This document shows positions 8,568 to 17,315 of a stretch of DNA of 64,000 nucleotides, piece by piece. The position numbers and the translations under genes are program-made. The notes under the pieces were generated by a model that ran no database searches, was not told the DNA's origin, and worked only from the letters and a program-made list of their open reading frames with translations. The first letter of the stretch is position 1, and every line of letters begins with the position of its first letter. Source of the stretch: an uncultured Helicobacter sp. (GTDB taxonomy: Bacteria; Campylobacterota; Campylobacteria; Campylobacterales; Helicobacteraceae); the NCBI GenBank assembly GCA_944325775.1, contig CALVBL010000002.1:62001-126000 (forward strand), in the 5' to 3' direction.

Positions 8568-8581
8568 GTTACAATGGTAAC
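8568..8581 (+). promoter_or_regulatory. Candidate -10 element inside an inverted repeat
   Basis: The inverted repeat GTTAC-AATG-GTAAC contains TACAAT (8570-8575), a plausible -10 box about 30 bases before the ATG of the Gfo/Idh/MocA gene. A protein binding the palindrome would cover the promoter. Seen only as sequence; no known operator matches. Confidence 0.35.
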
Positions 8582-8604
8582 ATACTTTAGAACAAAGGCT
8601 GGCG

Positions 8605-9711
8605 ATGGTGCGATGTGGTGTCGTGGGATATGGGTATTGGGGCGTGAATGTAGCGCGCACGATTGAATCTCTTGAAGGCATAGAGCTCTATGCCTTATGC
8701 GAGATAGAATCTACGCGCGTCAAAGAGGCTATGCAAGTCTTCCAAAATGTGCGGATTTATGAGGATTTTTCGGAGTTTTTGCGCGATGAAAACATAGAAT
8801 GCGTGTGTATCATCACGCCCCCCCACACGCATTTTGCCCTTGCCAAACAAGTTATAGAATCTAAAAAACATCTCTTTGTCGAAAAGCCTCTGTGTATGAG
8901 CTATGCGGATTCACAAGTCCTCTATGAGCTAGCGAATAAGCATAATGTGGTGCTTTTTTGCGATCATATATTTTTGCACGCGCCAGCGGTGGAATATCTC
9001 AAAGCCCACATTGGGGATTTTGGCAATATTGTCTCTATCACCGCACGCCGTATCAATCTAGGGCTGTTTCAGAGTGCTACTGATGTGGTGTGGGATCTAG
9101 CGATCCATGATTTGAGTATTATTGATTATCTCATAGGGCTTGATGTGAGGCGCGTGAGTGTCTTTACACAAAAATACCTTAACTACCCAAACGACGCGTT
9201 TGCGGTGCTAAGTCTTGAGCTTGCTAATAATGTCATCGTGATGATCAATGTCTCGTGGCTCTCGCCTATCAAGGTGCGTGAGATCACTATCGGCGGGAGC
9301 AAACAAACCGCTATCTATGATGAGACACGATCGGATAAACTTAGAATCTACACAAGTGGCGTGGTGCTAGAGCAAAGCCTACAAACTGATGATCTGCACC
9401 AAATGATGGTCAAATACCGCCTAGGCGAGGTGCAAACACCAGAACTCTCTAAAGAACTTGCACTTGATAGGAGTTTGAAGACTTTTGTGAGATTGGTGCA
9501 TACCAAAATGCGCAAGGTGGTAGATTCTATAGAATCTACAGATCTCACGCGTGCGGATAGCGGGGCGATGGCGGGAAATCCCCAAGTGTATAAATCTCTC
9601 ATAAGCCCACAGATTCATAAGGCTCAATCTCCGCTTTGGGGGGAAGCAGAGTATCGTGCTCATACCTTGCGCGTTATGGCTGTGCTGGAGCGTCTGCGTG
9701 AGGCTCGCTAG
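8605..9711 (+). CDS. Gfo/Idh/MocA family NAD(P)-dependent oxidoreductase
   Basis: 368 residues. N-terminal Rossmann fold (VVGYGYWGVNVART), the family EKP motif as VEKPLCMSY near residue 93, and the catalytic D-x3-H-D region WDLAIHDLSIIDYL near 168. Members oxidise or reduce sugars or inositols; near LPS genes a role in nucleotide-sugar modification (like WlbA/WbpB) is plausible but unproven. The last 38 bases overlap the convergent DUF2393 gene. A C7 run at 8818-8824 lies inside the gene. The stop codon TAG is part of a TAGATTCT word. No sugar partner gene (aminotransferase, acetyltransferase) is next to it. Confidence 0.85.
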   Translation: MVRCGVVGYGYWGVNVARTIESLEGIELYALCEIESTRVKEAMQVFQNVRIYEDFSEFLRDENIECVCIITPPHTHFALAKQVIESKKHLFVEKPLCMSYADSQVLYELANKHNVVLFCDHIFLHAPAVEYLKAHIGDFGNIVSITARRINLGLFQSATDVVWDLAIHDLSIIDYLIGLDVRRVSVFTQKYLNYPNDAFAVLSLELANNVIVMINVSWLSPIKVREITIGGSKQTAIYDETRSDKLRIYTSGVVLEQSLQTDDLHQMMVKYRLGEVQTPELSKELALDRSLKTFVRLVHTKMRKVVDSIESTDLTRADSGAMAGNPQVYKSLISPQIHKAQSPLWGEAEYRAHTLRVMAVLERLREAR

Positions 9712-10318
9712 ATTCTGTATGCTGTGGGTTTTGGGCTTGTGAGTTTTGGTGCTGTGAATCTTGGTGATGTGGAGTCTGGAAGAGTTTGTGTAGTCCGTTG
9801 CTGCTGTGACAATCGATGTAGAGGGTGTATTCAAATGGTAGCTTTGGGGTAAAGTTATTAAAGATGAGTTGAATTTCTTGGCTCTGACTTGGTTTGAGAT
9901 GCAGGGGAACGATCTGTTTATAATGATGTTTGGGGTATATCGGACTTAGGAACTTTAAAATCCCATCGTGTAGAATATCCACACTGACTTCACACAGACT
10001 AAATGGCGCAAAGCCGACATTACTCACATTGGCTTGGACAAAAAACGAATCTATATACTCAAGACGTTTGCTTTGTAGCACTTCCACATCGGTTTTATAC
10101 AGCAGGTGCTGCATACAAAACTGCAATAAAAAAGGCGCACCAATAAAAAGCACTATACTAAGAAAAAAGAAAAGTTTGGAGGAAAACCTGCGCCCTCGCA
10201 ACAACAGCCCGAGCATAAAAAATAATATGAAAACCACAAAAAGCGCGCTCATGATACCTATCTCATAAAACGCAAAGGTATCGAAGAAATTTTGAATAAG
10301 GGCTACATAATCTTGCAT
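9674..10318 (-). CDS. DUF2393-like membrane protein
   Basis: 214 residues. Two transmembrane helices (about 18-40 and 48-70, with the basic loop LLRGRRFSSK between them) followed by an extracytoplasmic domain of about 110 residues rich in beta-strand pattern (YIDSFFVQANVSNVGFAPF). The tail of about 35 residues is low-complexity His/Gln/Ser (the HHQDSQHQNSQAQN region), partly made by AGAATCT-type words. This looks like the epsilon-specific DUF2393 family seen near SPFH and ilvE genes in relatives. Function unknown. It lies 3 bases after hisIE. Confidence 0.7.
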   Translation of the reverse strand: MQDYVALIQNFFDTFAFYEIGIMSALFVVFILFFMLGLLLRGRRFSSKLFFFLSIVLFIGAPFLLQFCMQHLLYKTDVEVLQSKRLEYIDSFFVQANVSNVGFAPFSLCEVSVDILHDGILKFLSPIYPKHHYKQIVPLHLKPSQSQEIQLIFNNFTPKLPFEYTLYIDCHSSNGLHKLFQTPHHQDSQHQNSQAQNPQHTESSEPHADAPAQP

Positions 10319-10321
10319 AAT

Positions 10322-11062
10322 CTAGCCTTGACGGGAGTTTTTCTCCTCTATCCCACTCACGCCCTCTCGTCTTTGGAGTTCTTGGCGGATTCTATCAGGG
10401 CTGATACCATAGAGTCCAAGCCCAACAAGTGTGTGATATACCAGATCGCTGCATTCATAGATGATCTCCTCCATCTTGCTATCTTTGAGCGCGAAAGTCA
10501 GCTCGCCAGCTTCCTCAATGATCTTTTTGCAAATGGTATTAACGCCCTTAGCATACAAAGAAGCGGTATAAGAGGTCTTGGGGTCACCAAAGCGTTTTTC
10601 TACAATCGTGTGGTAGAGAGAATCCACAATGCCATAGAGCCTGACTGTGTCGATGAGTGGCGTTGGATCGCTGGATACATTATTAGAATCTAGAGTCTTA
10701 AAAAAGCAGCTTTTTGCTCCTGTATGGCATGCCACGCCCACTTGGCGCACTATAAAAAGCAGGGCATCGTTGTCACAATCAAGTTTAATGGATTCTATAT
10801 GTTGGAGATGTCCGCTCTGCTCACCTTTTTTCCAAATCCGCTGCTTGGAGCGCGAGAAATAGTGCGCGAGCTTGCTCTCAAGGCTTAGACGCAGAGATTC
10901 TTGATTGCTATATGCGAGCATAAGCACGGAGTTGTCTTCTATGTTTTGGACGATAGTGGGGACCAGAGGGGAGCTTGCCCAATCAATATGGCAGTGCGCA
11001 GAATCTAGCGTGCAAGGCTCATTTGCCTCGTTAGATTCTGTATTTTGCGCGCTTAGATTCAT
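10322..11062 (-). CDS. hisIE: Bifunctional phosphoribosyl-AMP cyclohydrolase / phosphoribosyl-ATP pyrophosphatase HisIE
   Basis: 246 residues, fused enzyme for steps 2 and 3 of histidine synthesis. HisI domain about residues 25-135, with zinc/metal residues in DCDNDALLF and VACHTGAKSCFF. HisE domain about 150-240, with EEAGELTFALKD and the E-x2-D metal site in EIIYECSDLVYHTL. The ATG follows the SPFH stop with zero gap. Other his genes are not in the window. H. pylori lacks this pathway, so the gene points to another Helicobacter or relative. Confidence 0.92.
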   Translation of the reverse strand: MNLSAQNTESNEANEPCTLDSAHCHIDWASSPLVPTIVQNIEDNSVLMLAYSNQESLRLSLESKLAHYFSRSKQRIWKKGEQSGHLQHIESIKLDCDNDALLFIVRQVGVACHTGAKSCFFKTLDSNNVSSDPTPLIDTVRLYGIVDSLYHTIVEKRFGDPKTSYTASLYAKGVNTICKKIIEEAGELTFALKDSKMEEIIYECSDLVYHTLVGLGLYGISPDRIRQELQRREGVSGIEEKNSRQG

Positions 11063-12184
11063 TTATTGTGCGCTCACAGTGTTTTGTCGTTTGCTCTTAG
11101 AATCTATCCAAATATTTGGTACAGAGCCACCGGGTGCAAGGAAAATCTGTGCGTTTGTGTTTTCCTTGAGTGCTTCATTAAACTTGCCTTGCACCTCAAT
11201 TTGACGCAAGTCTAGAAGGCGTTGGCTAAGGCTGTCGGCGATAAGCTTGTTGGCTTGCGATTGGGCTTTGGCTTCGATAGTGATCGCATCTGCCACACCT
11301 TGGGCTTTGACACGATTTGCATCCGCTTCTCCTTTAGCAAGTGCGGCGACCTTTTCAGCTTCTTGCTTGGCTCTATCGACTTCATAGCGCACGCGCTCGG
11401 CTTCTTGGCGAGCGACTTGCACTTGTTCGATCTGGGCTTTGATCTTTTCAGGTAGCACGATTTCACGCAGCTGTACAGATGTGAGTATCACTGGATCGTT
11501 TTTGAATCGCTTGACTTCGTTTTCCATATTGAGAGCTATTTCTTTAGCGATATCATCACGTTTGGTAGGTAGCTCTTCAGCAGGATAACGTCCCACAACG
11601 CTACGCACCACATCGCGCACTACAGGATTGATGATTTTTTGTTCCCATGAGAGTCCATACACAGAAATCGTGAGCGGTGCATTTGTATCGTTGAGCTGAT
11701 ATTGCACAGTAAGTTCTATCATCACCGTAAGACCGCGAGAATCTAGCACATTAATCGCATCATTTCTGAATATACCTTGATTTTTGGCTATCGCCCCCAT
11801 ATCCTCGCTACGAGAAAAATTGATCGTGCGCACGCGTGTATCCACCACGATCACTTCTTGTAAAAACGGGATAAAGAAATGCAAGCCGGGCTGTAATGGT
11901 GTGGGTTCATATTTACCGGTAGTAGCCTTGATCCCCACTTCACCGGAATTGATAATCACAAAGGGACGTTGAATCACAAGGATCAAAATAATAGCCACAA
12001 GAATGATCAAAATAGTGAGTTTTTTGCCACTAGGCACGAAATTATTGAGATTGTTGAAATTATCAAAGCCGCCGTTACCACCACCAAATGGCGGTTTGTC
12101 ATTGTTGTTGCGCTTTGGCTCCGATGACTTGTTGTTCATCTGCGCACGCTTGTTTTTGAGATGTTCATTGAGATCTATTGGCAT
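11063..12184 (-). CDS. SPFH/band 7 (prohibitin-like) membrane protein
   Basis: 373 residues. Low-complexity Asn/Gly N-terminus (about 18-50), one transmembrane helix (about 55-77, LTILIILVAIILILVI), then an SPFH domain (VGIKATTGKYEPTPLQPGLHF, about 90-250) and a long Arg/Glu/Ala-rich coiled coil (about 250-335). The C-terminal tail LAPGGSVPNIW is conserved in HflK/HflC and prohibitin-like proteins. Likely forms membrane scaffolds that modulate proteases such as FtsH. Lies between ilvE and hisIE on the minus strand, spaced 9 bases from ilvE. Confidence 0.87.
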   Translation of the reverse strand: MPIDLNEHLKNKRAQMNNKSSEPKRNNNDKPPFGGGNGGFDNFNNLNNFVPSGKKLTILIILVAIILILVIQRPFVIINSGEVGIKATTGKYEPTPLQPGLHFFIPFLQEVIVVDTRVRTINFSRSEDMGAIAKNQGIFRNDAINVLDSRGLTVMIELTVQYQLNDTNAPLTISVYGLSWEQKIINPVVRDVVRSVVGRYPAEELPTKRDDIAKEIALNMENEVKRFKNDPVILTSVQLREIVLPEKIKAQIEQVQVARQEAERVRYEVDRAKQEAEKVAALAKGEADANRVKAQGVADAITIEAKAQSQANKLIADSLSQRLLDLRQIEVQGKFNEALKENTNAQIFLAPGGSVPNIWIDSKSKRQNTVSAQ

Positions 12185-12193
12185 ATATATCCT

Positions 12194-13117
12194 TTAAATA
12201 AATGTCAGATACTTTCTGTATTTTTGATTTTTACCATTCACGATGGCAAAAAACTCTTCTTGAAGTTTTTTGGTAATAGGTCCTGCTTTGCCCTCACCAA
12301 TCACCCGCCAATCCAGCTCACGCACCGGTGTGATTTCTGCGGCTGTCCCTGTGAAAAACGCTTCATCGGCGATATACACTTCATCACGCGAGATTCTGCG
12401 CTGCTCTAGGGGGATACCAAGATCTTTAGCGAGCTCCACCACAGTGGCTTGCGTGATAGATTCAAGGCTATTATCGTGTGGAGGTGTGATGAGTACACCA
12501 TCACGCACGATAAAAAAGCACTCGCCACTTCCTTCAGCGATAAATCCACTATCATCAAGTAGCAAGGCTTCTTCACAGCCTGCGCTCATTGCTTCAAATT
12601 TCGCCATTTGGGAGTTGAGATAGCCACCGGCAGACTTTGCTTTGCCCATATGGGATTTGGTGCAGTTACGCACAAAAGAGCTAGTTTTGACTTTGATACC
12701 ATATTTGAGTGCATCATCGCCGAGATACGCACCCCATTCCCATGCGGCGATGGCGACATTCACGGGTGCATTCACATGATAAAGCCCCATAACGCCATAT
12801 CCTAGATAAATAAGCGGTCTGATATACACATTGGCTTTGTAATCATCTTTATTGGCGCGTAGGAGTTCGATTTGGGCATTTTCTAGCTCTGCTTGAGTGT
12901 AGGGGCTTTTGATACATACGATTTTTGCTGAGTTAAGCAGGCGTTTGGTGTGGTCTTGCAAGCGAAAAATCGCTAAGCCCTCGGGGGTCATATACGCTCT
13001 TGTGCCTTCAAACACGGCGTTACCATAATGCAAGGTGTGTGTCAAGATATGAGTTGTAGCCTCCGCCCATGGAACAAGCTTGCCGTCTTTCCAAATATAT
13101 TGCGCTTCTTTTAGCAT
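12194..13117 (-). CDS. ilvE: Branched-chain amino acid aminotransferase IlvE
   Basis: 307 residues, class IV PLP aminotransferase. N-terminal YIWKDGKLVPWAEATTHILTHTLHYG, the lysine region KAKSAGGYLNSQ near 160, and the EGSGECFFIV and phosphate-binding SITQATVVELA segments are all present. Transfers amino groups for valine, leucine and isoleucine. A strong AAGGAG precedes ATG 13117. The neighbouring SPFH and DUF2393 genes follow the same order in several Epsilonproteobacteria as I recall. Confidence 0.93.
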   Translation of the reverse strand: MLKEAQYIWKDGKLVPWAEATTHILTHTLHYGNAVFEGTRAYMTPEGLAIFRLQDHTKRLLNSAKIVCIKSPYTQAELENAQIELLRANKDDYKANVYIRPLIYLGYGVMGLYHVNAPVNVAIAAWEWGAYLGDDALKYGIKVKTSSFVRNCTKSHMGKAKSAGGYLNSQMAKFEAMSAGCEEALLLDDSGFIAEGSGECFFIVRDGVLITPPHDNSLESITQATVVELAKDLGIPLEQRRISRDEVYIADEAFFTGTAAEITPVRELDWRVIGEGKAGPITKKLQEEFFAIVNGKNQKYRKYLTFI

Positions 13118-13224
13118 ACCAGCTCCTTTTTAAGATAAGAATTTGTGAATCTCATTATATCCCACAAACACCATCCTTTGCCCAAGCAATAACCAAATTT
13201 GAGTTTGTGAGAGAAGCCTCGAAC

Positions 13225-13254
13225 ACAGCTTTTGGAAAAATCCAAAAAGCCTGT
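13225..13254 (-). terminator. Hairpin downstream of rpsI
   Basis: Inverted repeat ACAGCTTTTGGA / TCCAAAAAGCCTGT with a 4-base loop and one bulge, 3 bases beyond the rpsI stop and between rpsI and ilvE. Probably the end of the rplM-rpsI transcript. No clear U-tract follows, so it is a weak terminator or a processing/stability element. Confidence 0.5.
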
Positions 13255-13257
13255 ATT

Positions 13258-13647
13258 TTAGCGTTTTGAGAATTGTGGTGAGCGACGAGCTTTTTTCTTA
13301 CCATATTTTTTGCGCTCTACCACTCTAGAATCTCGTGTAAGCAAGCCTTTTGGCTTTAGTATCGCACGGAATGCAATATCGTAATTGTTGAGTGCTTTTG
13401 AGATCCCATGTCGCAATGCTTCAGCCTGTGCGGAATATCCGCCACCAAGTGTGTGTGCGATAATATCAACGGACTTTTCTTGCTTAGTAAGGATGAGGGG
13501 TTGCATCACTTTCATCTTGATCGCTTCGTGCCCGCCGAGCCAGTCATTGAGGCTCTGTCCGTTGATAGTGAGCTTGCCACTACCGTTTTGTAGCCATACT
13601 TTTGCGACCGCTGTCTTTCTTTTTCCTGTTGCATATACTTTTGCCAT
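13258..13647 (-). CDS. rpsI: 30S ribosomal protein S9
   Basis: 129 residues, full length. Starts AKVYATGKRKTAVAKVWL and ends with the conserved basic tail KYGKKKARRSPQFSKR that reaches the ribosomal P site. It follows rplM with a 2-base gap, the usual L13-S9 operon. Confidence 0.98.
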   Translation of the reverse strand: MAKVYATGKRKTAVAKVWLQNGSGKLTINGQSLNDWLGGHEAIKMKVMQPLILTKQEKSVDIIAHTLGGGYSAQAEALRHGISKALNNYDIAFRAILKPKGLLTRDSRVVERKKYGKKKARRSPQFSKR

Positions 13648-13649
13648 GA

Positions 13650-14093
13650 TTATTTTCCTTTAGCTGCTTGAGTTGTTTTGCTGATTTGAGCGCTGTGAGG
13701 GTGTTCGCTGCCCTTATAGACTTTGAGCTTTTTGAGCATTGCTCTGCCAAGTTTTGTCTTAGGGAGCATACCACGCACCGCTAGGTGGAAGAGCTTTTCG
13801 GGTGATTTTTGGAGCATTTCTTCAAGTGTCTTGCTCTTGGTGCTACCAAAGTAGCCAGAGTGTGTAAAATACTCTTTGTCTTTTAGTTTCATACCGGTAA
13901 ATTTCACCTCACTTGCATTGATGATGACGACAAAATCGCCACAATCGATGTTGGGTGTGAAGCAGGGCTTGTGTTTGCCTCGTAGGAGGGTAGCTGCTTG
14001 CGTGATGAGACGACCAAATACCTGATCTTTAGCATCAAGCACGACCCATTGACGATTGATGTCCTCTTGCGTTGCTATTTTTGTGATTTCCAT
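13650..14093 (-). CDS. rplM: 50S ribosomal protein L13
   Basis: 147 residues. Contains the L13 signature AVRGMLPKTKLGRAMLKKLKVY near the C-terminus and WVVLDAKDQVFGRLIT at the start. First gene of the rplM-rpsI unit. Confidence 0.98.
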   Translation of the reverse strand: MEITKIATQEDINRQWVVLDAKDQVFGRLITQAATLLRGKHKPCFTPNIDCGDFVVIINASEVKFTGMKLKDKEYFTHSGYFGSTKSKTLEEMLQKSPEKLFHLAVRGMLPKTKLGRAMLKKLKVYKGSEHPHSAQISKTTQAAKGK

Positions 14094-14136
14094 GAGAGAA
14101 TCCTTGCTGACTTGAAATATATTTTTAGAAACGCGA

Positions 14137-14142
14137 ATTATA
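14137..14142 (-). promoter_or_regulatory. Candidate -10 box for rplM-rpsI
   Basis: Perfect TATAAT on the minus strand, about 44 bases upstream of the rplM start, in an AT-rich stretch. That predicts a leader of roughly 35 nt. Confidence 0.5.
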
Positions 14143-14259
14143 AGGATTTTATTCTTATGTAAAACTTAAGTTAATGAATCTCTAAGCTTTTAAGCTTAAA
14201 ATTTTATAAAAATATTATATATAATATTTAATATAGATTCTCTCCGCGTGACTTTGTGC

Positions 14260-14265
14260 TATAAT
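14260..14265 (+). promoter_or_regulatory. Candidate -10 box for the nap operon
   Basis: TATAAT preceded by TGTGC (near extended -10), followed by a T-rich tract. It lies about 257 bases upstream of napA, so a transcript from here would carry a leader near 250 nt that includes the folded element. A closer, weaker promoter cannot be excluded. Confidence 0.45.
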
Positions 14266-14289
14266 TTTTTTGTTTTATAAAAATTTAAG

Positions 14290-14420
14290 AAACTGCGATA
14301 TTCCCACACTCTGTGAAAAGTCAAGATTCTAGAATCTTGTGTTCTTGTGTGAGATTCACAATCTAAGATTCTGTGAGCTTGCCTTATGCTTGTAGGAAGA
14401 TGTGGGAAAATTTGCAGTTT
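14290..14420 (+). promoter_or_regulatory. Predicted long-range structured leader RNA upstream of napA
   Basis: Two co-linear pairings close a domain of about 130 nt: AAACTGC (14290-14296) with GCAGTTT (14414-14420), then TTCCCACA (14301-14308) with TGTGGGAA (14401-14408), extended past a bulged C by TCT (14310-14312) with AGA (14398-14400). Inside lie an 18-bp perfect palindrome CAAGATTCTAGAATCTTG (14322-14339) and the small hairpin TGTGA-GAT-TCACA (14348-14360). This nested arrangement looks like a riboswitch, a leader with an alternate fold, or a separate small RNA. I cannot match it to a known family by eye; molybdenum-cofactor (Moco) RNA and 6S RNA would be the first to test. Confidence 0.45.
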
Positions 14421-14521
14421 ATCACAGATATAAGGAGGTGGGAGCTAGCGAGTTCAGATTCTATAAATGCCTTTGTGCGATTTTGCATTTTTAAATGATA
14501 AATATTTTGTAAGGAGGAAAT

Positions 14522-17311
14522 ATGCAAACAACAAGCGTAAGTCGTCGTAGTTTTATAAAAAGCGCAGCAATCGCTTCAGCTGCTTCAGCTGCAGGACTAG
14601 GTGTGCCTAGCACACTCCTAGCAGAATCCAACGCCGCCCAAAAGTCTTGGAAATGGGATAAGAGCGTGTGTAGATTCTGTGGGACAGGGTGTGGGATCAT
14701 GGTCGCTACCAAAGATGGGCAAATCGTCGCTGTCAAGGGAGATCCAGAGGCACCTGTGAATAGAGGTATCAACTGCATTAAAGGGTATTTTTGTGCCAAG
14801 ATTATGTATGGACAAGATCGCCTCACACAGCCGCTTTTGCGCGTGAATGCAAAGGGTGAATTTGATAAAAAAGGAAAGTTTGCTCCCGTGAGCTGGAAAA
14901 GGGCTTTTGATGAAATGGAAAAGCAGTTTAGAAAAGCCTATGAGACAATAGGTCCAACAGGTGTGGCGATCCTAGGTAGTGGGCAATACACAGTTCAAGA
15001 GGGCTATGCCTCTGTTAAGTTGATGAAAGCCGGGTTTCGATCAAACAACATCGATCCAAACGCACGCCATTGTATGGCAAGTGCGGTGGTGGGCTTCATG
15101 CAGACTTTTGGTGTCGATGAGCCAGCGGGTTGCTATGATGATATTGAGCTTACTGATACGATTGTTACTTGGGGAGCGAATATGGCGGAAATGCACCCGA
15201 TTTTGTGGAGTCGCGTGACCGATAGAAAACTCTCAAACCCCAACAAAGTAAAGATTATCAATCTTTCGACCTTTACTAACAGGACTTCAGACATCGCTGA
15301 TACCGAGATCATTTTCAAGCCCCAAACCGATTTGGCGATTTGGAACTTCATCGCACGCGAGATCGTGTATAACAAACCAGAATCTATTGACAAAGAGTTT
15401 GTTAAAAATTACTGCACCTTTAGTACAGGGTATGTAAATATCGGCTATGGTATGCGCGATAATCCCGATCACAAGAGTTTTTCATCTCAAGAAAAAGAGA
15501 TTGTGGCAAAGCAGGTTAGCAAGGTGCTAAGTGAGAATGAGGGTATCACGCTGCAATACCTAGGGCTGAAAGCCGGCGATACGCTCACCAACGATAAGGC
15601 AAAAGAAGCCGATGTACATTGGGAAATTGGGTTTGAGGATTTCAAAAAAGCCCTAGAGCCCTACACACTAGACTTCGTCGCAAAGCTTGCTAAAGGCGAT
15701 GAATCCGAAAGTCTAGATTCATTCAAGGCTAAACTCCAACAGCTCGCTGACTACTACACACAAAAAGATCGAAAAGTCGTGAGTTTTTGGACTATGGGCT
15801 TTAATCAACACCAAAGAGGCACTTGGGTCAATGAGCAAAGCTATATGGTGCATATGCTACTTGGTAAGCAAGCTAAGCCCGGTAATGGTGCGTTTTCGCT
15901 CACGGGGCAGCCTAGTGCGTGCGGGACAGCGCGAGAAGTGGGGACATTTTGTCATAGATTGCCCGCGGATATGGTGGTGGCAAATCCAAAACACCGCGAG
16001 ATTTCTGAAAAAATCTGGAATCTCCCCGCTGGCACGCTCAATGGCAAACCCGGCTATGCGTTTTTGGACATCATGCGTGCGCTTGAGGATCAAAAGGTCA
16101 AATGGGTGTGGGTGCAAGTCAATAACCCATGGCAAAACACCGCGAATGCTAACCATTGGATAAAAGCTGCTAGGGAGCTTGATAATTTCATCGTGGTGAG
16201 TGATAGCTATCCGGGGATTAGTGCCAAAGTCGCGGATTTGATATTGCCATCAGCGATGATTTATGAGAAATGGGGTGCGTATGGCAATGCCGAGCGACGC
16301 ACACAGCACTGGAAGCAGCAAGTCCTCCCACAAGGCAATGCGATGAGTGATACTTGGCAGGTGCTAGAGTTTGCTAAACGCTTCACACTCAAAGATGTGT
16401 GGGGCAAAGACTATGAAGCATTGGGGCTTAAGGGTGTGTTAGCTGAAGCTAAAGCATTGGGTTATAAAGAAGATTCTACGCTTTTTGATGTGCTCTTTGC
16501 CAATGATCGAGCTAAGAAATTTAGCACCAAAGACGCGATGCTAAAAGATCAGCTAAACTCTGAAGTTTTTGGTGATACGCGCAAGGTCGTGGGTAGCGAT
16601 GATAAGGTTTTTGAAGGGTATGATTTCTTTGTGCAAAAGTATTTGTGGGAAGAATACCGCCTCTTTGGACTTGGACATGGGCACGATTTAGCGGAGTTTG
16701 ATGTATATCATAAGGTGCGTGGATTGCGCTGGCCTGTGGTCGATGGTAAGGAGACACAATGGAGATTTAATGCCAAATACGATCCATATGCGCGCAAATA
16801 CGGTGAGGGCAAGGAATTTGCCTTCTATGGTAATAAAGAAGCCGCACTTTTGCAAGGTGATCTAAGCAAGCCCGGCAGTGAGAAAAAGCCAATCACCAAT
16901 AGGGCAAAGATATTCTTCCGTCCGTATATGGATCCTTGCGAAATACCTGATAAAGAATATCCTATGTGGCTTTCAACCGGTAGGGTTTTGGAGCATTGGC
17001 ATAGCGGGACGATGACGATGAGGGTGCCAGAGTTATTTCGCGCTGTGCCAGAAGCACTGTGCTATATGAATGAATCTGACGCCAAAGAGCAGGGATTTAA
17101 AGCTGGCGATCACATATGGGTAGAATCTCGCAGGGGCAAAGTCAAAGCGCGCGTGGATATCAATGGCAGAAACCGCCCACCAAAAGGCTTGGTATATGTG
17201 CCTTGGTTTGATGAAAATGTGTATATCAACAAAGTGTGTCTTGATGCGACCTGTCCGCTCTCAAAGCAGACGGATTTTAAGAAATGTGCTGTGAAGGTGT
17301 ATAAGGCATAA
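14522..17311 (+). CDS. napA: Periplasmic nitrate reductase catalytic subunit NapA
   Basis: 929 residues. Tat signal SRRSFIK at residues 7-13; [4Fe-4S] cluster cysteines at about 50, 53, 57 and 85 (CRFCGTGCG ... GINCIKG); Mo-bis-MGD ligand Cys184 in ARHCMASAV. Reduces nitrate to nitrite in the periplasm. The length matches epsilon NapA, which carries insertions compared with the 828-residue E. coli enzyme. Excellent AAGGAGG Shine-Dalgarno just before ATG. First gene of napAGHBLD; the long upstream leader suggests control at RNA level. Confidence 0.98.
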   Translation: MQTTSVSRRSFIKSAAIASAASAAGLGVPSTLLAESNAAQKSWKWDKSVCRFCGTGCGIMVATKDGQIVAVKGDPEAPVNRGINCIKGYFCAKIMYGQDRLTQPLLRVNAKGEFDKKGKFAPVSWKRAFDEMEKQFRKAYETIGPTGVAILGSGQYTVQEGYASVKLMKAGFRSNNIDPNARHCMASAVVGFMQTFGVDEPAGCYDDIELTDTIVTWGANMAEMHPILWSRVTDRKLSNPNKVKIINLSTFTNRTSDIADTEIIFKPQTDLAIWNFIAREIVYNKPESIDKEFVKNYCTFSTGYVNIGYGMRDNPDHKSFSSQEKEIVAKQVSKVLSENEGITLQYLGLKAGDTLTNDKAKEADVHWEIGFEDFKKALEPYTLDFVAKLAKGDESESLDSFKAKLQQLADYYTQKDRKVVSFWTMGFNQHQRGTWVNEQSYMVHMLLGKQAKPGNGAFSLTGQPSACGTAREVGTFCHRLPADMVVANPKHREISEKIWNLPAGTLNGKPGYAFLDIMRALEDQKVKWVWVQVNNPWQNTANANHWIKAARELDNFIVVSDSYPGISAKVADLILPSAMIYEKWGAYGNAERRTQHWKQQVLPQGNAMSDTWQVLEFAKRFTLKDVWGKDYEALGLKGVLAEAKALGYKEDSTLFDVLFANDRAKKFSTKDAMLKDQLNSEVFGDTRKVVGSDDKVFEGYDFFVQKYLWEEYRLFGLGHGHDLAEFDVYHKVRGLRWPVVDGKETQWRFNAKYDPYARKYGEGKEFAFYGNKEAALLQGDLSKPGSEKKPITNRAKIFFRPYMDPCEIPDKEYPMWLSTGRVLEHWHSGTMTMRVPELFRAVPEALCYMNESDAKEQGFKAGDHIWVESRRGKVKARVDINGRNRPPKGLVYVPWFDENVYINKVCLDATCPLSKQTDFKKCAVKVYKA

Positions 17312-17315
17312 TTCT

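Larger units (their letters stand above)
14094..14521. other. Divergent rplM / napA regulatory region (428 bp)
   Basis: Contains no gene I can support. It holds the rplM promoter side (14100-14200, very AT-rich), a candidate napA -10 box at 14260, the folded segment 14290-14420, and an SD-like AAGGAGG at 14432-14438 that is not followed by a well-placed start codon. The true napA ribosome site AAGGAGG lies at 14511-14517. Four AGATTCT/AGAATCT words occur within the 14321-14371 stretch and one more at 14457. Confidence 0.7.

Noticed and set aside
8818..8824. C7 tract in the Gfo/Idh gene as a phase-variation site
   Set aside because: Seven bases is short for switching and the frame is intact; kept only as a remark.
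14430..14521. Possible leader peptide after the AAGGAGG at 14432-14438
   Set aside because: The nearest ATG (14467) is 28 bases downstream of the SD-like site and its frame runs into napA without a clear stop signal; no coding pattern.
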